This document shows positions 33,374-43,060 of a stretch of DNA of 60,869 nt, in pieces. Made by a program: the position numbers and the translations under genes. The notes under the pieces are model-generated. The model searched no databases. It saw nothing but the letters and a program-made list of their open reading frames with translations, and was not told the origin of the DNA. Location: the NCBI RefSeq assembly GCF_001989995.2, contig NZ_JAHGUP010000067.1, positions 1 through 60,869 of the forward strand, read 5' to 3'. Within the stretch, counting starts at the first letter, position 1. Each line of letters starts with the position of its first letter. The stretch is from Vibrio anguillarum (GTDB taxonomy: Bacteria; Pseudomonadota; Gammaproteobacteria; Enterobacterales; Vibrionaceae).

Positions 33374-33973
33374 ATGCGAACACACACACGTAAAGAAGAT
33401 TGGGTTGCCATTTTAACGGGAACCTTTTTGGTCGCACAAGGCGTCTTCTTTCTCCAGTCCGCTCATTTACTGACAGGTGGAACCGCTGGTTTAGCACTGC
33501 TGATCAGCCAGTTAGTCCCAGCCTCATTTGGTAGCATTTATTTTTTGGCTAACACCCCTTTTTACATTTTGGCTTGGAAACGATTTGGTCATCGCTTTGC
33601 CATCAACAGCGCGCTATCCGGCGCATTAGTCTCTCTTTTTGCGGACCATCTTTATTTGGTAATTTCTTTGGAAATGGTCAATGAAATTTACTGCGCCATT
33701 GCCGGGGGATTATTAATGGGTCTTGGCATGTTAATTCTCTTTCGTCACCGTTCCAGCTTGGGTGGCTTTAATGTCTTGTGTTTGTTTATTCAAGATAAAT
33801 TTGGGATCCCTGTTGGCAAAAGCCAGTTGGTTATAGATTGCTCAATTTTAGCTGCTTCTGCCTTTTTTGTTTCGTTTTCCATTGCCACACTGTCTGTGCT
33901 CGGGGCTGTCTCACTTAACCTTGTGTTAGCAATGAATCATAAACCCACACGATATAGCGTGACTTACCCTTAA
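33374..33973 (+). CDS. YitT/DUF161-family inner-membrane protein
   Basis: Integral membrane protein of 199 aa with about five hydrophobic segments (about 11-30, 35-55, 75-95, 105-125, 150-185). It contains the glycine-rich repeat typical of the YitT/YczE group (LTGGTAGLALLISQ and the related SSLGGFNVLCLFIQ), suggesting an internal duplication. Transport has been suggested for the family but the substrate is unknown. It lies between glyA and vpsL. No terminator is seen between it and vpsL, although 373 bases separate them. Confidence 0.75.
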   Translation: MRTHTRKEDWVAILTGTFLVAQGVFFLQSAHLLTGGTAGLALLISQLVPASFGSIYFLANTPFYILAWKRFGHRFAINSALSGALVSLFADHLYLVISLEMVNEIYCAIAGGLLMGLGMLILFRHRSSLGGFNVLCLFIQDKFGIPVGKSQLVIDCSILAASAFFVSFSIATLSVLGAVSLNLVLAMNHKPTRYSVTYP

Positions 33974-34346
33974 GCTGTCGCAATATCCATAAGATTAAGA
34001 AGAGACAAAAACACAACCAAATTTAGCCTTAATTCTTACACCGTAAATACCCTCCATTATTTTTATTTAAACATTAGCTAGCTCTTATATAAAGGTCCTC
34101 TAACAAGGTGACCACATTAAGTTAATGCAGTAATAGCAAGTGATTACACCACCTTATCCGACTCTCCGTACTCTATCTCAAATTGAAAAACCCAAAATAC
34201 AGTCACCCATTCCATATATCACACATCGCGTCTTATTTTTGATGCACCTGATCAGTTGAAGTCGTCGGAGCTTAATATGAGAATGCACTGCTAAAAAATA
34301 ATTATTATTCGTTACCTTAATAATTGAGCGGTTAGGAGCTTCTACA
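33974..34346 (+). promoter_or_regulatory. vpsL promoter/leader region
   Basis: 373 bases without a gene, AT-rich, upstream of the vps-II operon. In V. cholerae this region is bound by VpsR, VpsT and H-NS and responds to c-di-GMP. I can see AT tracts and a palindromic aataattatt near 34297, and the ribosome-binding site TAGGAG before vpsL, but I cannot place VpsR or VpsT boxes with confidence. No ops element is present here, unlike the vpsA leader. Confidence 0.5.
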
Positions 34347-35741
34347 ATGGGTGAAAGAGGAAGGATCCGTATTTCTAACTATCAAGGTAAATTTTTCTAC
34401 CGCCTGATAGATTGCTTAGTAATACTGATCACAATGTATATTACACTAAAGTTTCACTCACATATCGTTACGATGTCTTATATATCTGTGGGACTTTTAG
34501 GGGTTGTTTTTTATTCATTTATTGCTGAAAGCCTTGATATATACAGCGGTTGGCGAACCACAAAACTTAGAGTTTTAACTCTACACACTGCTTTTTGTTG
34601 GGCTTCAACTGTTGGCTGCTTAACTTTAGTTGGTTATTTCACAAAAACTGGAAGCGATTTCTCACGTTTAATTTTAGGTTTTTGGTTTGTCGGATCATTT
34701 ATTTTATTACTGCTTTGGCGCTTCGTCGCATTTACAGTCATTTACTATCTACATAAAAAAGGTTATCACACAACTAAAGCTGTCATTATCGGCATGACAC
34801 CGCAGGGCCTAGAACTATCGAAAAATCTCATCAATAACCCTGAGTTAGGTATTAAACTGACGGGTTTTTACGATGATAGGGGTGATGAACGTATCGCAAG
34901 CGATATTCCAGTGCTCGGTAAAGTTAATGATGCATTAACACTTGCCCAAAACGGTCAAGTAAAAAGTGTGTACATAGCACTACCAATGCAAGCCCAGCAT
35001 CGAATCAGCAAGATTCTAGAGGCCTTTTCGGATAGCACAGTGAATACCTATATTGTGCCAGACTTTTTCACCTTCAATTTACTGCATTCGCGTTGGTATA
35101 CCATCGGCGATGTTAATGCTTTTAGTATTTTTGACACACCGTTCAATGGGTTAGGTACGTGGCTAAAACGTTTTGAAGATTTAGTCTTAAGTAGTCTTAT
35201 CTTGATTTTAATCAGTCCTGTCCTTATTGCAGTTGCAGTAGGCGTGAAACTCAGCTCACCAGGTCCCATTATTTTCAAACAGATGCGTTATGGGCTGGAT
35301 GGAAAGTCTATCAAAGTATGGAAATTCAGAAGCATGCGTGCCATGGACAATGGGAACAAAGTGACACAAGCAACAAAAAATGATCCCCGAGTGACTCCTT
35401 TTGGTGCGTTTATTCGGAAGACATCATTAGATGAACTACCACAGTTTATTAATGTGCTACAAGGTCGAATGTCAATTGTCGGCCCTCGCCCTCACGCCGT
35501 CGCACACAATGAGGAATATCGAACGATCGTTAACCGCTACATGCTGAGACATAAAGTAAAACCAGGAATTACTGGCTGGGCACAAATTAATGGCTGGCGT
35601 GGTGAAACCGATACCCTAGATAAAATGGAAAAACGTGTCCAATTTGATTTGGACTATATACACAGATGGTCGTTGTGGTTCGACATCAAAATCGTATTTC
35701 TCACCGTATTTAAAGGATTTGTAGGCAAGAATGCTTACTAG
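34347..35741 (+). CDS. vpsL: Undecaprenyl-phosphate glucose phosphotransferase VpsL
   Basis: Polyisoprenyl-phosphate hexose-1-phosphate transferase that starts the VPS repeat on undecaprenyl phosphate at the inner membrane. Four N-terminal membrane segments (about 13-130) precede a CoA-binding-like Rossmann domain (about 145-240). A further membrane-associated helix (about 280-300) is followed by the catalytic bacterial sugar transferase domain with KVWKFRSMR and KTSLDELPQFINVLQGRMS, then VGPRPHA. 464 aa, as in WcaJ/VpsL. First gene of vpsLMNOPQ. Good ribosome-binding site (TAGGAG). Confidence 0.93.
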   Translation: MGERGRIRISNYQGKFFYRLIDCLVILITMYITLKFHSHIVTMSYISVGLLGVVFYSFIAESLDIYSGWRTTKLRVLTLHTAFCWASTVGCLTLVGYFTKTGSDFSRLILGFWFVGSFILLLLWRFVAFTVIYYLHKKGYHTTKAVIIGMTPQGLELSKNLINNPELGIKLTGFYDDRGDERIASDIPVLGKVNDALTLAQNGQVKSVYIALPMQAQHRISKILEAFSDSTVNTYIVPDFFTFNLLHSRWYTIGDVNAFSIFDTPFNGLGTWLKRFEDLVLSSLILILISPVLIAVAVGVKLSSPGPIIFKQMRYGLDGKSIKVWKFRSMRAMDNGNKVTQATKNDPRVTPFGAFIRKTSLDELPQFINVLQGRMSIVGPRPHAVAHNEEYRTIVNRYMLRHKVKPGITGWAQINGWRGETDTLDKMEKRVQFDLDYIHRWSLWFDIKIVFLTVFKGFVGKNAY

Positions 35742-35761
35742 AATGGATAAAGCATACTCAT

Positions 35762-36952
35762 ATGAAAACAACTAATTTAAATAGAATCGCGTCCTTTGGC
35801 TTGGCTTTTTTTGCGTTATCAGCCGTACAAGCAAAACCGCAACCCAACCCAATTATGACTGAGTCAGGGATTGCTATTGTACCATTTTTAAACTTATCAA
35901 CGGGTTATAACGACAACTTAGCAAAAGCGTCACAAGATCTCGAACATTCCCAATATTCAGTATTCGAGCCAGGTATCGGTTTAGCAATAGAGCCGACAAA
36001 TGGCCAGAAACATCGCGTAGGTTATCGACTACAAAGAGGCGATTTTTTCAGCTCTAGTAAAGATGACTACACTGACCATTTCTTTGATTTAGCCAGTGAC
36101 TGGGAACTCAATTCAAAGCATCGGGTTGACTTAAGTTATGCTCTTGCACTAACTCATGAACAACGTGGCGATAACGATACGACACTCAATTTGTCGTACA
36201 ACAAATACAACACCAATAACTTCAACCTCGGTTATGGTTTTGGTGGCGAAGACGCAAAAGGACGAATAGAAACCAACCTTGGCTGGGGCAATTTTGACTA
36301 CAAGAATAACCAAAATATTACTCAATACCAAAATTGGGATGAATTACGATTCAACAGCTCTCTATACTATAAAGCACTACCAAAAACATCGCTGGTTTTC
36401 CAAATTATAGTTAATGATAGGTATTATAGTGATATAGCCCCAGGCTCAACTCTCAAAGACAGCACCCATTATATGGGATATGTTGGTACCTCTTGGGACG
36501 CAACAGGAAAACTACAGGGAAATGCCAAGGTCGGTATGCAACATAAAGATTTTGAATCCTCTTCTAGGGAAGATTTCGACTCTTTTTCATGGGATATTGA
36601 TGTCACCTATCTCATCCGCACATACTCTGCAGTGCAGTTGAAAACAAATCGTAAATCAACCGATACCGACGGTACAGGTGATTCAATCGATACCAAAGTG
36701 TATAACGCAAATTGGACACATAATTGGAGTGACATCATCTCCTCTAACGTCGATTATTCTCTATTGAGCGAGAATTATACCAGCACTGCTCGCGACGATG
36801 ACACCAGTAAAGTAACACTTTCATTGAGCTATGATTTTCGTCGTTGGCTAACATTCAAAGTCGGCTACCAACTTGAATCGAGAGATTCCAGCATCAGTTC
36901 GTTAAGCTACGATCAAAATGTTTATTACTTTGCTATTGAAGGTGTGATGTAA
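35762..36952 (+). CDS. vpsM: Outer-membrane beta-barrel protein VpsM
   Basis: Predicted outer-membrane barrel of the exopolysaccharide locus. A Sec signal peptide (about 1-25, ending SAVQA) is followed by about 360 residues of alternating strands rich in Tyr, Asn and Ser (for example NKYNTNNFNLGYGFGGEDAK). It begins with a short plug-like segment (TESGIAIVPFLNLSTGYNDN). It lies between vpsL and vpsN as in V. cholerae. Because VpsN is a short Wza-type protein without an outer-membrane helix, VpsM is a good candidate for the outer-membrane exit channel; that role is inferred. Confidence 0.85.
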   Translation: MKTTNLNRIASFGLAFFALSAVQAKPQPNPIMTESGIAIVPFLNLSTGYNDNLAKASQDLEHSQYSVFEPGIGLAIEPTNGQKHRVGYRLQRGDFFSSSKDDYTDHFFDLASDWELNSKHRVDLSYALALTHEQRGDNDTTLNLSYNKYNTNNFNLGYGFGGEDAKGRIETNLGWGNFDYKNNQNITQYQNWDELRFNSSLYYKALPKTSLVFQIIVNDRYYSDIAPGSTLKDSTHYMGYVGTSWDATGKLQGNAKVGMQHKDFESSSREDFDSFSWDIDVTYLIRTYSAVQLKTNRKSTDTDGTGDSIDTKVYNANWTHNWSDIISSNVDYSLLSENYTSTARDDDTSKVTLSLSYDFRRWLTFKVGYQLESRDSSISSLSYDQNVYYFAIEGVM

Positions 36953-36958
36953 CTTACG

Positions 36959-37477
36959 ATGAAGTACTTCTTAGTCATTCTATTAAGTTGTCTTTCCTGG
37001 TCAACATTGGCCAATGAGAGTTTTTATAAGCTAGGCGTTGGGGATCAAATTAGAATTCAAGTTTATGATGAACCAGAGTTATCTATTGAAACCCGTGTGG
37101 GTGACAGTGGTAACATTGATTACCCTTTTTTGGGACGAATTAAACTGAAGGGAAAAACAATTGAGGAAGTGAAAACCGTTATCCACAATGGTTTAATCGA
37201 TGGATATCTGGTTAACCCCAATGTTTTTGTCAGCATACTCGAATATCGTCCCTATTTTATCAACGGACAAGTAAAAATATCCGGGAGTTACCCGTATCAT
37301 CCGGGGTTAACCGTAAACAAAGCCATTACGATTGCGGGTGGATTCACTGAGCGAGCGTCTAAAACTAAGATCTATATATCATCAAGTGATGCTCCTGAGG
37401 CCAAGCCAGTAAAAGTAACATTGCTTCATAAAATTCAGCCTGGTGACATTCTCACCGTAGAAGAAAGCTTTTTTTAG
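36959..37477 (+). CDS. vpsN: Short polysaccharide export protein VpsN (Wza-like)
   Basis: Periplasmic polysaccharide-export (Poly_export/SLBB) protein. The signal peptide (about 1-19, ending STLA) has no lipobox Cys. The Poly_export domain follows (YKLGVGDQIRIQVYDEPELS) and then one SLBB domain (YFINGQVKISGSYPYHPGLT, ending AGGFTERASK). At 172 aa it is about half of E. coli Wza and lacks the C-terminal alpha-helical outer-membrane barrel. It therefore likely works with VpsM and the VpsO kinase as a trans-envelope export complex. Confidence 0.9.
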   Translation: MKYFLVILLSCLSWSTLANESFYKLGVGDQIRIQVYDEPELSIETRVGDSGNIDYPFLGRIKLKGKTIEEVKTVIHNGLIDGYLVNPNVFVSILEYRPYFINGQVKISGSYPYHPGLTVNKAITIAGGFTERASKTKIYISSSDAPEAKPVKVTLLHKIQPGDILTVEESFF

Positions 37478-37490
37478 GTAACTTAGTTGT

Positions 37491-39695
37491 ATGGAAAACT
37501 CTTTAATTAAAAATCACTTGAACTCAGATGAAGTTATTGATATTCGTCAGTACTTTCATGTTCTTCTCAACTATAAATGGCGTATTCTACTTTTTTCTAC
37601 GATGGTCACCGCTATCGCTGTATTGATTGCATTATCAATTCCTTCACAATACACCGCTCGCGCCTCACTGATCATCGAATCAAAGCAAGCAAAAGCTGTT
37701 TCGATTGAAGACATCTATGGTTTAGATACCAAAAGCCAAGAATACTATTTGACTCAAATAGAGATCTTGAAATCAGACCGAGTCGCAGAGGAAGTCATTA
37801 AACGCCTTAACCTTGCCAGCCACCCAGAATTTGACCCTACTGTAGAAAATAATCAAAAAACTGGGTTTAAATTCGATGTATTGAAATGGTTTCCTGTTCT
37901 AAAATCGTTTAAGAAAGAGCCAGCGGAAATATCACAGGAAGACCAAAACTATCGGACTAGCCGATTGGTTCTGGCTAAGTTTAAGCGTGGGCTAGAAGTT
38001 AGCCCAATAAGAAAAACTCAACTAGTGAATATTTTCTACACCAGTAAAGACCCTAAATTATCGGCTCAAATTGCCAATGAGATTGGTAACGTCTTTATGG
38101 ATAGTCATATCGAAGACAAACTTCAAGTTGAACTGAAGGCGAATAGCTGGCTCAACAACCGCATGGGTGATTTGCGCGAACAACTAAAAAAGTCAGAAGC
38201 TCAACTACAAACATTTTTAAAATCTGAAGGACTAGTTGATATCCAAGGCGTTGAAAGCCTAGCATCTCAAGAACTTGAAGAACTGACCTCTCAATTGAAT
38301 AAAACGAGAGACAGACGCGTTGCAGCTGAGACTCTTTATTTGGTCGCTCAAACGTACAGCCGTCAAGATGGTGACCTCTCTGCCCTTGCATCTATCCCAG
38401 AGATCTCTAACCACCCGACGATACGAGATGTCAAATTGGCTGAAGTGCAAGCTGAAAAGAAAGTCTCGGAACTATCAAAACGTTATGGTGACAAACACCC
38501 AAAGCTAAAATCAGCTCAAGCCGAACTAGCCTCTGTTAAACGCAATTTAAATTCCGAACTAAAACAGCTACTAAACGGGATCAACAATGAGTTACAGGCT
38601 GCTAAGCAAGCAGAGAGTTCTTTACACCGGGAACTTGAGAAACGCAAATCAGAGTTTCAAAGCCTCTCCGTAAAAAATGCACGATATTCAGAGCTAAAGC
38701 GCGAAGTCCAAACAAACCGAGAGTTGTTTGATCTCTTTTTAAGTCGTCAAAAAGAGACCAGTGCATCGAGCGACTTTAATGCTACGATTGCTCGTTTTAC
38801 CGATTTTGCCAATCCGCCCCTCGCCCCAAGTAAACCGAATCGTAAACTGATTGTATTGTTAGCGTTTGTCGCTTCGTTTGGTTTGGCGTGTGTTGTTGCT
38901 TTCATTGCTGATGCGGTAAACGATACATTCCTTGATATAAAACAGGTTGAAAAACTGTTATCACTAAGCTTGCTCGGTATTATACCGGCAATTAAAACTC
39001 GAGGCCCCCTAACGCTAAAAACCTATTTTGATTCGAAACACCGAGAGCTCACAGAAGCGATTAGAACCGTTCGGACTGGTTATTTACTTGCCAACACCAA
39101 CAAAGAGCATCATGTGGTAATGGTTACTTCTTCACTGCCTGAGGAAGGAAAAACAACCTCGAGTATCAATTTGGCTTTTTCACTGGCACAAATGGAAAAA
39201 ACACTGCTGATTGACTGCGATTTGAGAAAACCATCGGTTGCACACCGTTTTGGCATCTCTGGTTCACAGCCAGGAATGAGCAACTTGCTCATAGGTACGC
39301 ATACCATAGAAGAGTGTCTCTATACCGATGAAGAATCAGGGCTTGATGTTTTGACTTCAGGAGTCGTGACAGACAATCCTCTTGAACTTATCTCCTCGCC
39401 TAAGTTTGCCTCACTACTCGAAGAGCTTAAGACACGCTATAGCAGAATTGTGATTGATACACCTCCGTGTTTAGCCGTTAGTGATGCATTTATGCTGTCG
39501 CAGTACGTGGACTCGACCATACTAGTGATCAATGCTCCACAAACACGTACTAAAGTGGCTAGAGATGTGGTCGGACGCTTAACGCAGCAAGGAGCGAGAA
39601 TTGATGGCGTCATATTGAACAAACTGAACACCAAAAAAGCCTCTAATTATAGCGGTTATCATCAATATCAATCCTATTACGGCCCAGAAAAATAA
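37491..39695 (+). CDS. vpsO: Wzc-type tyrosine autokinase/copolymerase VpsO
   Basis: Polysaccharide copolymerase and BY-kinase controlling VPS chain length and export. The Wzz domain follows the first membrane segment (about 33-53). A long periplasmic coiled-coil (about 195-410) and the second membrane segment (about 450-472) lead to the cytoplasmic kinase. Walker A is SSLPEEGKTTSS (about 545-556), with Walker A' LLIDCDLRKP and Walker B RIVIDTPP. The tail carries five tyrosines in the last ~16 residues (NYSGYHQYQSYYGPEK), the autophosphorylation cluster. 734 aa. Antagonised by VpsU. Confidence 0.95.
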   Translation: MENSLIKNHLNSDEVIDIRQYFHVLLNYKWRILLFSTMVTAIAVLIALSIPSQYTARASLIIESKQAKAVSIEDIYGLDTKSQEYYLTQIEILKSDRVAEEVIKRLNLASHPEFDPTVENNQKTGFKFDVLKWFPVLKSFKKEPAEISQEDQNYRTSRLVLAKFKRGLEVSPIRKTQLVNIFYTSKDPKLSAQIANEIGNVFMDSHIEDKLQVELKANSWLNNRMGDLREQLKKSEAQLQTFLKSEGLVDIQGVESLASQELEELTSQLNKTRDRRVAAETLYLVAQTYSRQDGDLSALASIPEISNHPTIRDVKLAEVQAEKKVSELSKRYGDKHPKLKSAQAELASVKRNLNSELKQLLNGINNELQAAKQAESSLHRELEKRKSEFQSLSVKNARYSELKREVQTNRELFDLFLSRQKETSASSDFNATIARFTDFANPPLAPSKPNRKLIVLLAFVASFGLACVVAFIADAVNDTFLDIKQVEKLLSLSLLGIIPAIKTRGPLTLKTYFDSKHRELTEAIRTVRTGYLLANTNKEHHVVMVTSSLPEEGKTTSSINLAFSLAQMEKTLLIDCDLRKPSVAHRFGISGSQPGMSNLLIGTHTIEECLYTDEESGLDVLTSGVVTDNPLELISSPKFASLLEELKTRYSRIVIDTPPCLAVSDAFMLSQYVDSTILVINAPQTRTKVARDVVGRLTQQGARIDGVILNKLNTKKASNYSGYHQYQSYYGPEK

Positions 39696-39697
39696 CC

Positions 39698-40399
39698 ATG
39701 AAGGTCGTGAATCACCCTTTTTTAGCCCATGCTTTGCGTTTGAGCATTGGGCTAACTGCACTCGTGACTCTCTATTTTGCATTTCATTTTTTGACGGCGT
39801 CCATTTACGCGCTAGCAACAGAAAGAAATATCGACTACTGGACAAAGCACAGTGATGGTGTAACTTTAGAGCAAGTGAATGAGACAAAACTCATGATACT
39901 AAAGGCCCTACAACACCACAGCGACCATCCTCATTACCACAATTTACTGGGTAAGGTCTATGAGTGGGAAGCCTATTTGGACGATGATGTAGATAAAGAG
40001 AGCCGCTTGCTCAATGCAAAAAAGGCCTACTTGGAAAGTGCATTATTGAGACCCACTTGGTCAGACACATGGGCTGATTTATTGGTGATTGAAACTCAGT
40101 TGAAAGGGGAAAATATTGATCTCTATTTTGCACAAGCCAATAGATATGGGCCTTTTACACCCAAAGTGAACAACACACTTTCCCAGATTGGCCTTAACCA
40201 TTGGTCTATTTTTTCAGCGCCGCAGCGAACTATCATTATTGATCACGCCGCAAGAGCATTAGCTCATCCTCAAAGCCGAGGAGAAGCCTACCAGTATCTA
40301 AAATCAAACGGTCTCTTAAAATTTACCTGTGCAGCTATTATTTATAACCCTCAACGTTATACTGAGAAAAATAGTCTCTGCAAGAGAGCGCTAGAGTGA
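39698..40399 (+). CDS. vpsP: VpsP, membrane-anchored VPS protein of unknown function
   Basis: 233 aa with one N-terminal membrane anchor (about 11-35) and a helical periplasmic domain with TPR-like character (HPHYHNLLGKVYEWEAYL; NAKKAYLESALLRPTWSDTW). Identified by its fixed place after vpsO. It needs no signal cleavage. The molecular role is unknown; a scaffold for the export complex is conceivable. It starts two bases after vpsO and overlaps vpsQ. Confidence 0.8.
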   Translation: MKVVNHPFLAHALRLSIGLTALVTLYFAFHFLTASIYALATERNIDYWTKHSDGVTLEQVNETKLMILKALQHHSDHPHYHNLLGKVYEWEAYLDDDVDKESRLLNAKKAYLESALLRPTWSDTWADLLVIETQLKGENIDLYFAQANRYGPFTPKVNNTLSQIGLNHWSIFSAPQRTIIIDHAARALAHPQSRGEAYQYLKSNGLLKFTCAAIIYNPQRYTEKNSLCKRALE

Positions 40400-40836
40400 T
40401 CTCGATGATAAAACATTATTCAATAAACCGGCCTATCGCCTTGTTCATGTTAGCCTTGCTTTCTCTTGGTACAGCTTCGCTATCACTGGCAAAAACACTG
40501 AATATTCATGCTGAGATACCGATATTTTTGGAAAAGTCACTCGGCGGTGATATTTATCTCCACTTTACACTTGCGCTATTCATTACCTTGGTTTTTATCC
40601 GAGTAATTTCCGCCACTCTTTCCCCTATACAAAGCATCTTTCTCGCCATAGTTATCGTCTCGACCTGTTGCGTAATTGATGAAAGTTTACAAATGTTATC
40701 GCGTTCACGATCATTCTCTTTGCTCGATTTAGGGGCAAGCTTACTTGGTATAACAATGGCCTCAATAATCTATTACGTTACTAGCAGACTTCAATCTTCA
40801 AACTTATGCTCCAAACTAAGGCAACCTCGCGCATAA
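40396..40836 (+). CDS. vpsQ: VpsQ, VanZ-like membrane protein (GTG start)
   Basis: 146-aa membrane protein with about four hydrophobic segments and a VanZ-like pattern (DESLQMLSRSRSFSLLDLGASLLG). The start is GTG at 40396, overlapping the vpsP stop (GTGA); the ATG at 40405 is an alternative. Last gene of the classical vps-II operon. Function unknown. Confidence 0.8.
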   Translation: MISMIKHYSINRPIALFMLALLSLGTASLSLAKTLNIHAEIPIFLEKSLGGDIYLHFTLALFITLVFIRVISATLSPIQSIFLAIVIVSTCCVIDESLQMLSRSRSFSLLDLGASLLGITMASIIYYVTSRLQSSNLCSKLRQPRA

Positions 40837-40950
40837 AAACGCCTTAAGAATGAGAATCGACCCCTTATTAACAGAAGTACGATATCACTGGATGTACTAC
40901 TTCACTTATAATCATCGCAACAGTAAATCGTAGGCTTTTAGGACTTACCA

Positions 40951-41565
40951 ATGAAAAAATCACTATGGATATTTTGGATTGCTATTTCAGCTTTGCTGGC
41001 TAGTTCAAGGTTATATGCCGAAACAGAAATTACTTGTTCACTTTATAAAAACCATAAAGTGGCCACAGACACAATAAGAGCCAGCCTAGAACAAGCAGAC
41101 GATGCCATTATTTCTCTGCAAGCTTTGATGAAACTATGCCCAAGCATGGCACTAGAAATGGCGGACCTAGCGTCTACTCTACACCCACAACTAGCACTCG
41201 ATATCTTCAATACAGTATTTGACCATATATCGAGTGACCAAGTCGCAGCTTTGACTGCAATACTCGTTAAAAATGCACCTCAAGAGATGCGTTCTGAAGT
41301 CATTCAGCTTGCTGTCACTAAATCACCAGAGTCAGCTCAAGCTATCGTTGATGCTGTTATTGCAATGGATTTAATGGACTCAACTGATGTGATTGTTGCT
41401 GCAATCTCCGGTGGCGCTGACCCAGCGACCATTACTGAACCGACAGCGGCAGGTACTCCATCGGCTTTACCTGGTGGCTTACCTCCAGTCGCAACGGTGC
41501 CAGGTAACACCACAACACTTGGAACCGGCAATGGCAGTGGTGGTGGTACCGCTTCACCAAACTGA
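40951..41565 (+). CDS. Secreted alpha-helical repeat protein of unknown function
   Basis: I do not recognise this gene. The 204-aa product has a Sec signal peptide (about 1-23, ending LYA). About 115 residues of short amphipathic helices follow in a repeating pattern (LEQADDAIISLQALMKLCPS; SMALEMADLASTLHP; SQVAALTAILVKNAP-like units; SPESAQAIVDAVIAM). Two Cys residues flank the first helices. The final 45 residues are low-complexity Gly/Thr/Pro/Ala/Ser with no charge, a flexible tail. A possible -10 (tataat 40907-40912) and ribosome-binding site lie upstream, so it may have its own promoter. Its place behind vpsQ suggests a matrix or export accessory role. Confidence 0.7.
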   Translation: MKKSLWIFWIAISALLASSRLYAETEITCSLYKNHKVATDTIRASLEQADDAIISLQALMKLCPSMALEMADLASTLHPQLALDIFNTVFDHISSDQVAALTAILVKNAPQEMRSEVIQLAVTKSPESAQAIVDAVIAMDLMDSTDVIVAAISGGADPATITEPTAAGTPSALPGGLPPVATVPGNTTTLGTGNGSGGGTASPN

Positions 41566-41595
41566 TCGTTTAATTCGATACTTTCATCCAGTTTA

Positions 41596-41620
41596 GGGCA
41601 GGTATATTCCTGCCCTTCTT
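41596..41620 (+). terminator. Hairpin after the helical-repeat gene
   Basis: The stem gggcagg / cctgccc with a 6-base loop is followed by ttctt. It lies between the repeat-protein gene and the Wzy-like gene and could partially terminate or attenuate. Confidence 0.65.
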
Positions 41621-41636
41621 AATTGATATTAATAGT

Positions 41637-42953
41637 ATGCGTCTAATAGAAAAATCCATTTTCCCAATATTTCTCATTTTTGTATTTTGGCTGCCCATAC
41701 CTTTAGGTAGTAATCGCCCATTAGCATGGTCATTCAATGAAATCTGGATTGCATTGCTGCTTATTGCCTGTTTATTCAACTACTCTTTTGAGCATTGGAA
41801 AAACTGTCTGATAAGGGGAAAATTAGTCATCATTCCCATCGCACTTATCACTTGCTGGTCATTCATCCAAAGTATTCCACAACTTGGTATAACTCAGGAT
41901 CCTAGTTTAGTCTTTGTCTCTGCAATCAAATCGCTCCACTATTTCCAGTTTTGTCTTATTGCTCTTGTCCTCATCGATACACCTAAAAAATTAAAACTTC
42001 TCGCAGTAGTCATGGTTAGCAGTGGAATTTGCCAAGGCTTTTACGCTGGCGTGATTTTACTACTCAACCTAGATCATTCGATAATATTCAAGCTGCCACT
42101 AGGAAATAGAGCCTCCGGAAGCTTTGTCTATCATAATCATCTGGCAAACTTCTTGATGCTGAATCTCTGCATTGGATTTGGCTTATTAATTGCAAAACTC
42201 GATAGCTCACACAAAACCGGATTTAGAAATATCACTAAACAGTTTTTAGCCGTGTTGCTGTCTGATAAAGCCTTTGTTCGTTTAGGGCTCGTGATCATGG
42301 TGATTGCATTAGTCTTAACACGCTCAAGAATGGGAAATATGGCTTTCTTTATCGCCCTAACCGTAGGTTGTGTGCTGTTGCTATTGTTTTACAAACCGAA
42401 ACCCAAAAGTGTTTATGTGCTTATAATCAGTTTATTCATCATTGATACGTTCATCGTGAGCCAATGGTTTGGATTGGAGAAAGTCAAACAACGTCTTATT
42501 GAAACTAGCTTGGAAAGTGAATCAAGAGATGATGTTGTCAGATATTCCCTAGTCGCAATACAAGAAAGGCCTCTGACTGGCTTTGGGGCTGGCACTTTCT
42601 ACTCCACTTTTCCTTCCTACAATCAAGGAAAAGTAAAACTGTTTTACGATCATGCTCATAATGACTACATCCAATTCACCTTAGAATCAGGCCTTGTCAT
42701 GGTTTCGATATTGGGTGTAATGATCTTAGTCGCCGCCCAACGCGCATTTTATGCGTTTAAAAACCGCAGAAATAAATTGATGAAAGGGATCGGATTATCA
42801 TCCATGATGGCTATTATTGGTATGTTGATACACATGAGTGTTGATTTCCCACTTCAAGCTCCCGCAACAACACTTTATTTCTTGCTGTGTTTATTGATGG
42901 GACACTGGTCAAATTCAATGCCGAGTCTGGTCACTCGTTCAAAATATTCCTGA
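41637..42953 (+). CDS. Wzy/O-antigen-ligase-family membrane protein
   Basis: 438-aa inner-membrane protein with about ten to twelve hydrophobic segments. The family loop motif FYDHAHNDYIQFTLESG (about 338-354) is typical of WaaL/Wzy_C proteins, and GNRASGSFVYHNHLANFL in the earlier periplasmic loop is also typical. It could be the VPS polymerase, a ligase, or the counterpart of V. cholerae RbmD, which I recall as related to this superfamily; orientation and position differ. A second Wzy-like gene is present on the other arm. Confidence 0.75.
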   Translation: MRLIEKSIFPIFLIFVFWLPIPLGSNRPLAWSFNEIWIALLLIACLFNYSFEHWKNCLIRGKLVIIPIALITCWSFIQSIPQLGITQDPSLVFVSAIKSLHYFQFCLIALVLIDTPKKLKLLAVVMVSSGICQGFYAGVILLLNLDHSIIFKLPLGNRASGSFVYHNHLANFLMLNLCIGFGLLIAKLDSSHKTGFRNITKQFLAVLLSDKAFVRLGLVIMVIALVLTRSRMGNMAFFIALTVGCVLLLLFYKPKPKSVYVLIISLFIIDTFIVSQWFGLEKVKQRLIETSLESESRDDVVRYSLVAIQERPLTGFGAGTFYSTFPSYNQGKVKLFYDHAHNDYIQFTLESGLVMVSILGVMILVAAQRAFYAFKNRRNKLMKGIGLSSMMAIIGMLIHMSVDFPLQAPATTLYFLLCLLMGHWSNSMPSLVTRSKYS

Positions 42954-43060
42954 TATATAAAAACGACTTTAAGTTGCAGGTAAACGAATGTATCCAACAC
43001 CGCGCAGCTTCAAGTAGGAATGGTATACGTCCAAAACAATTCCTACTCTATATCTGGTTA

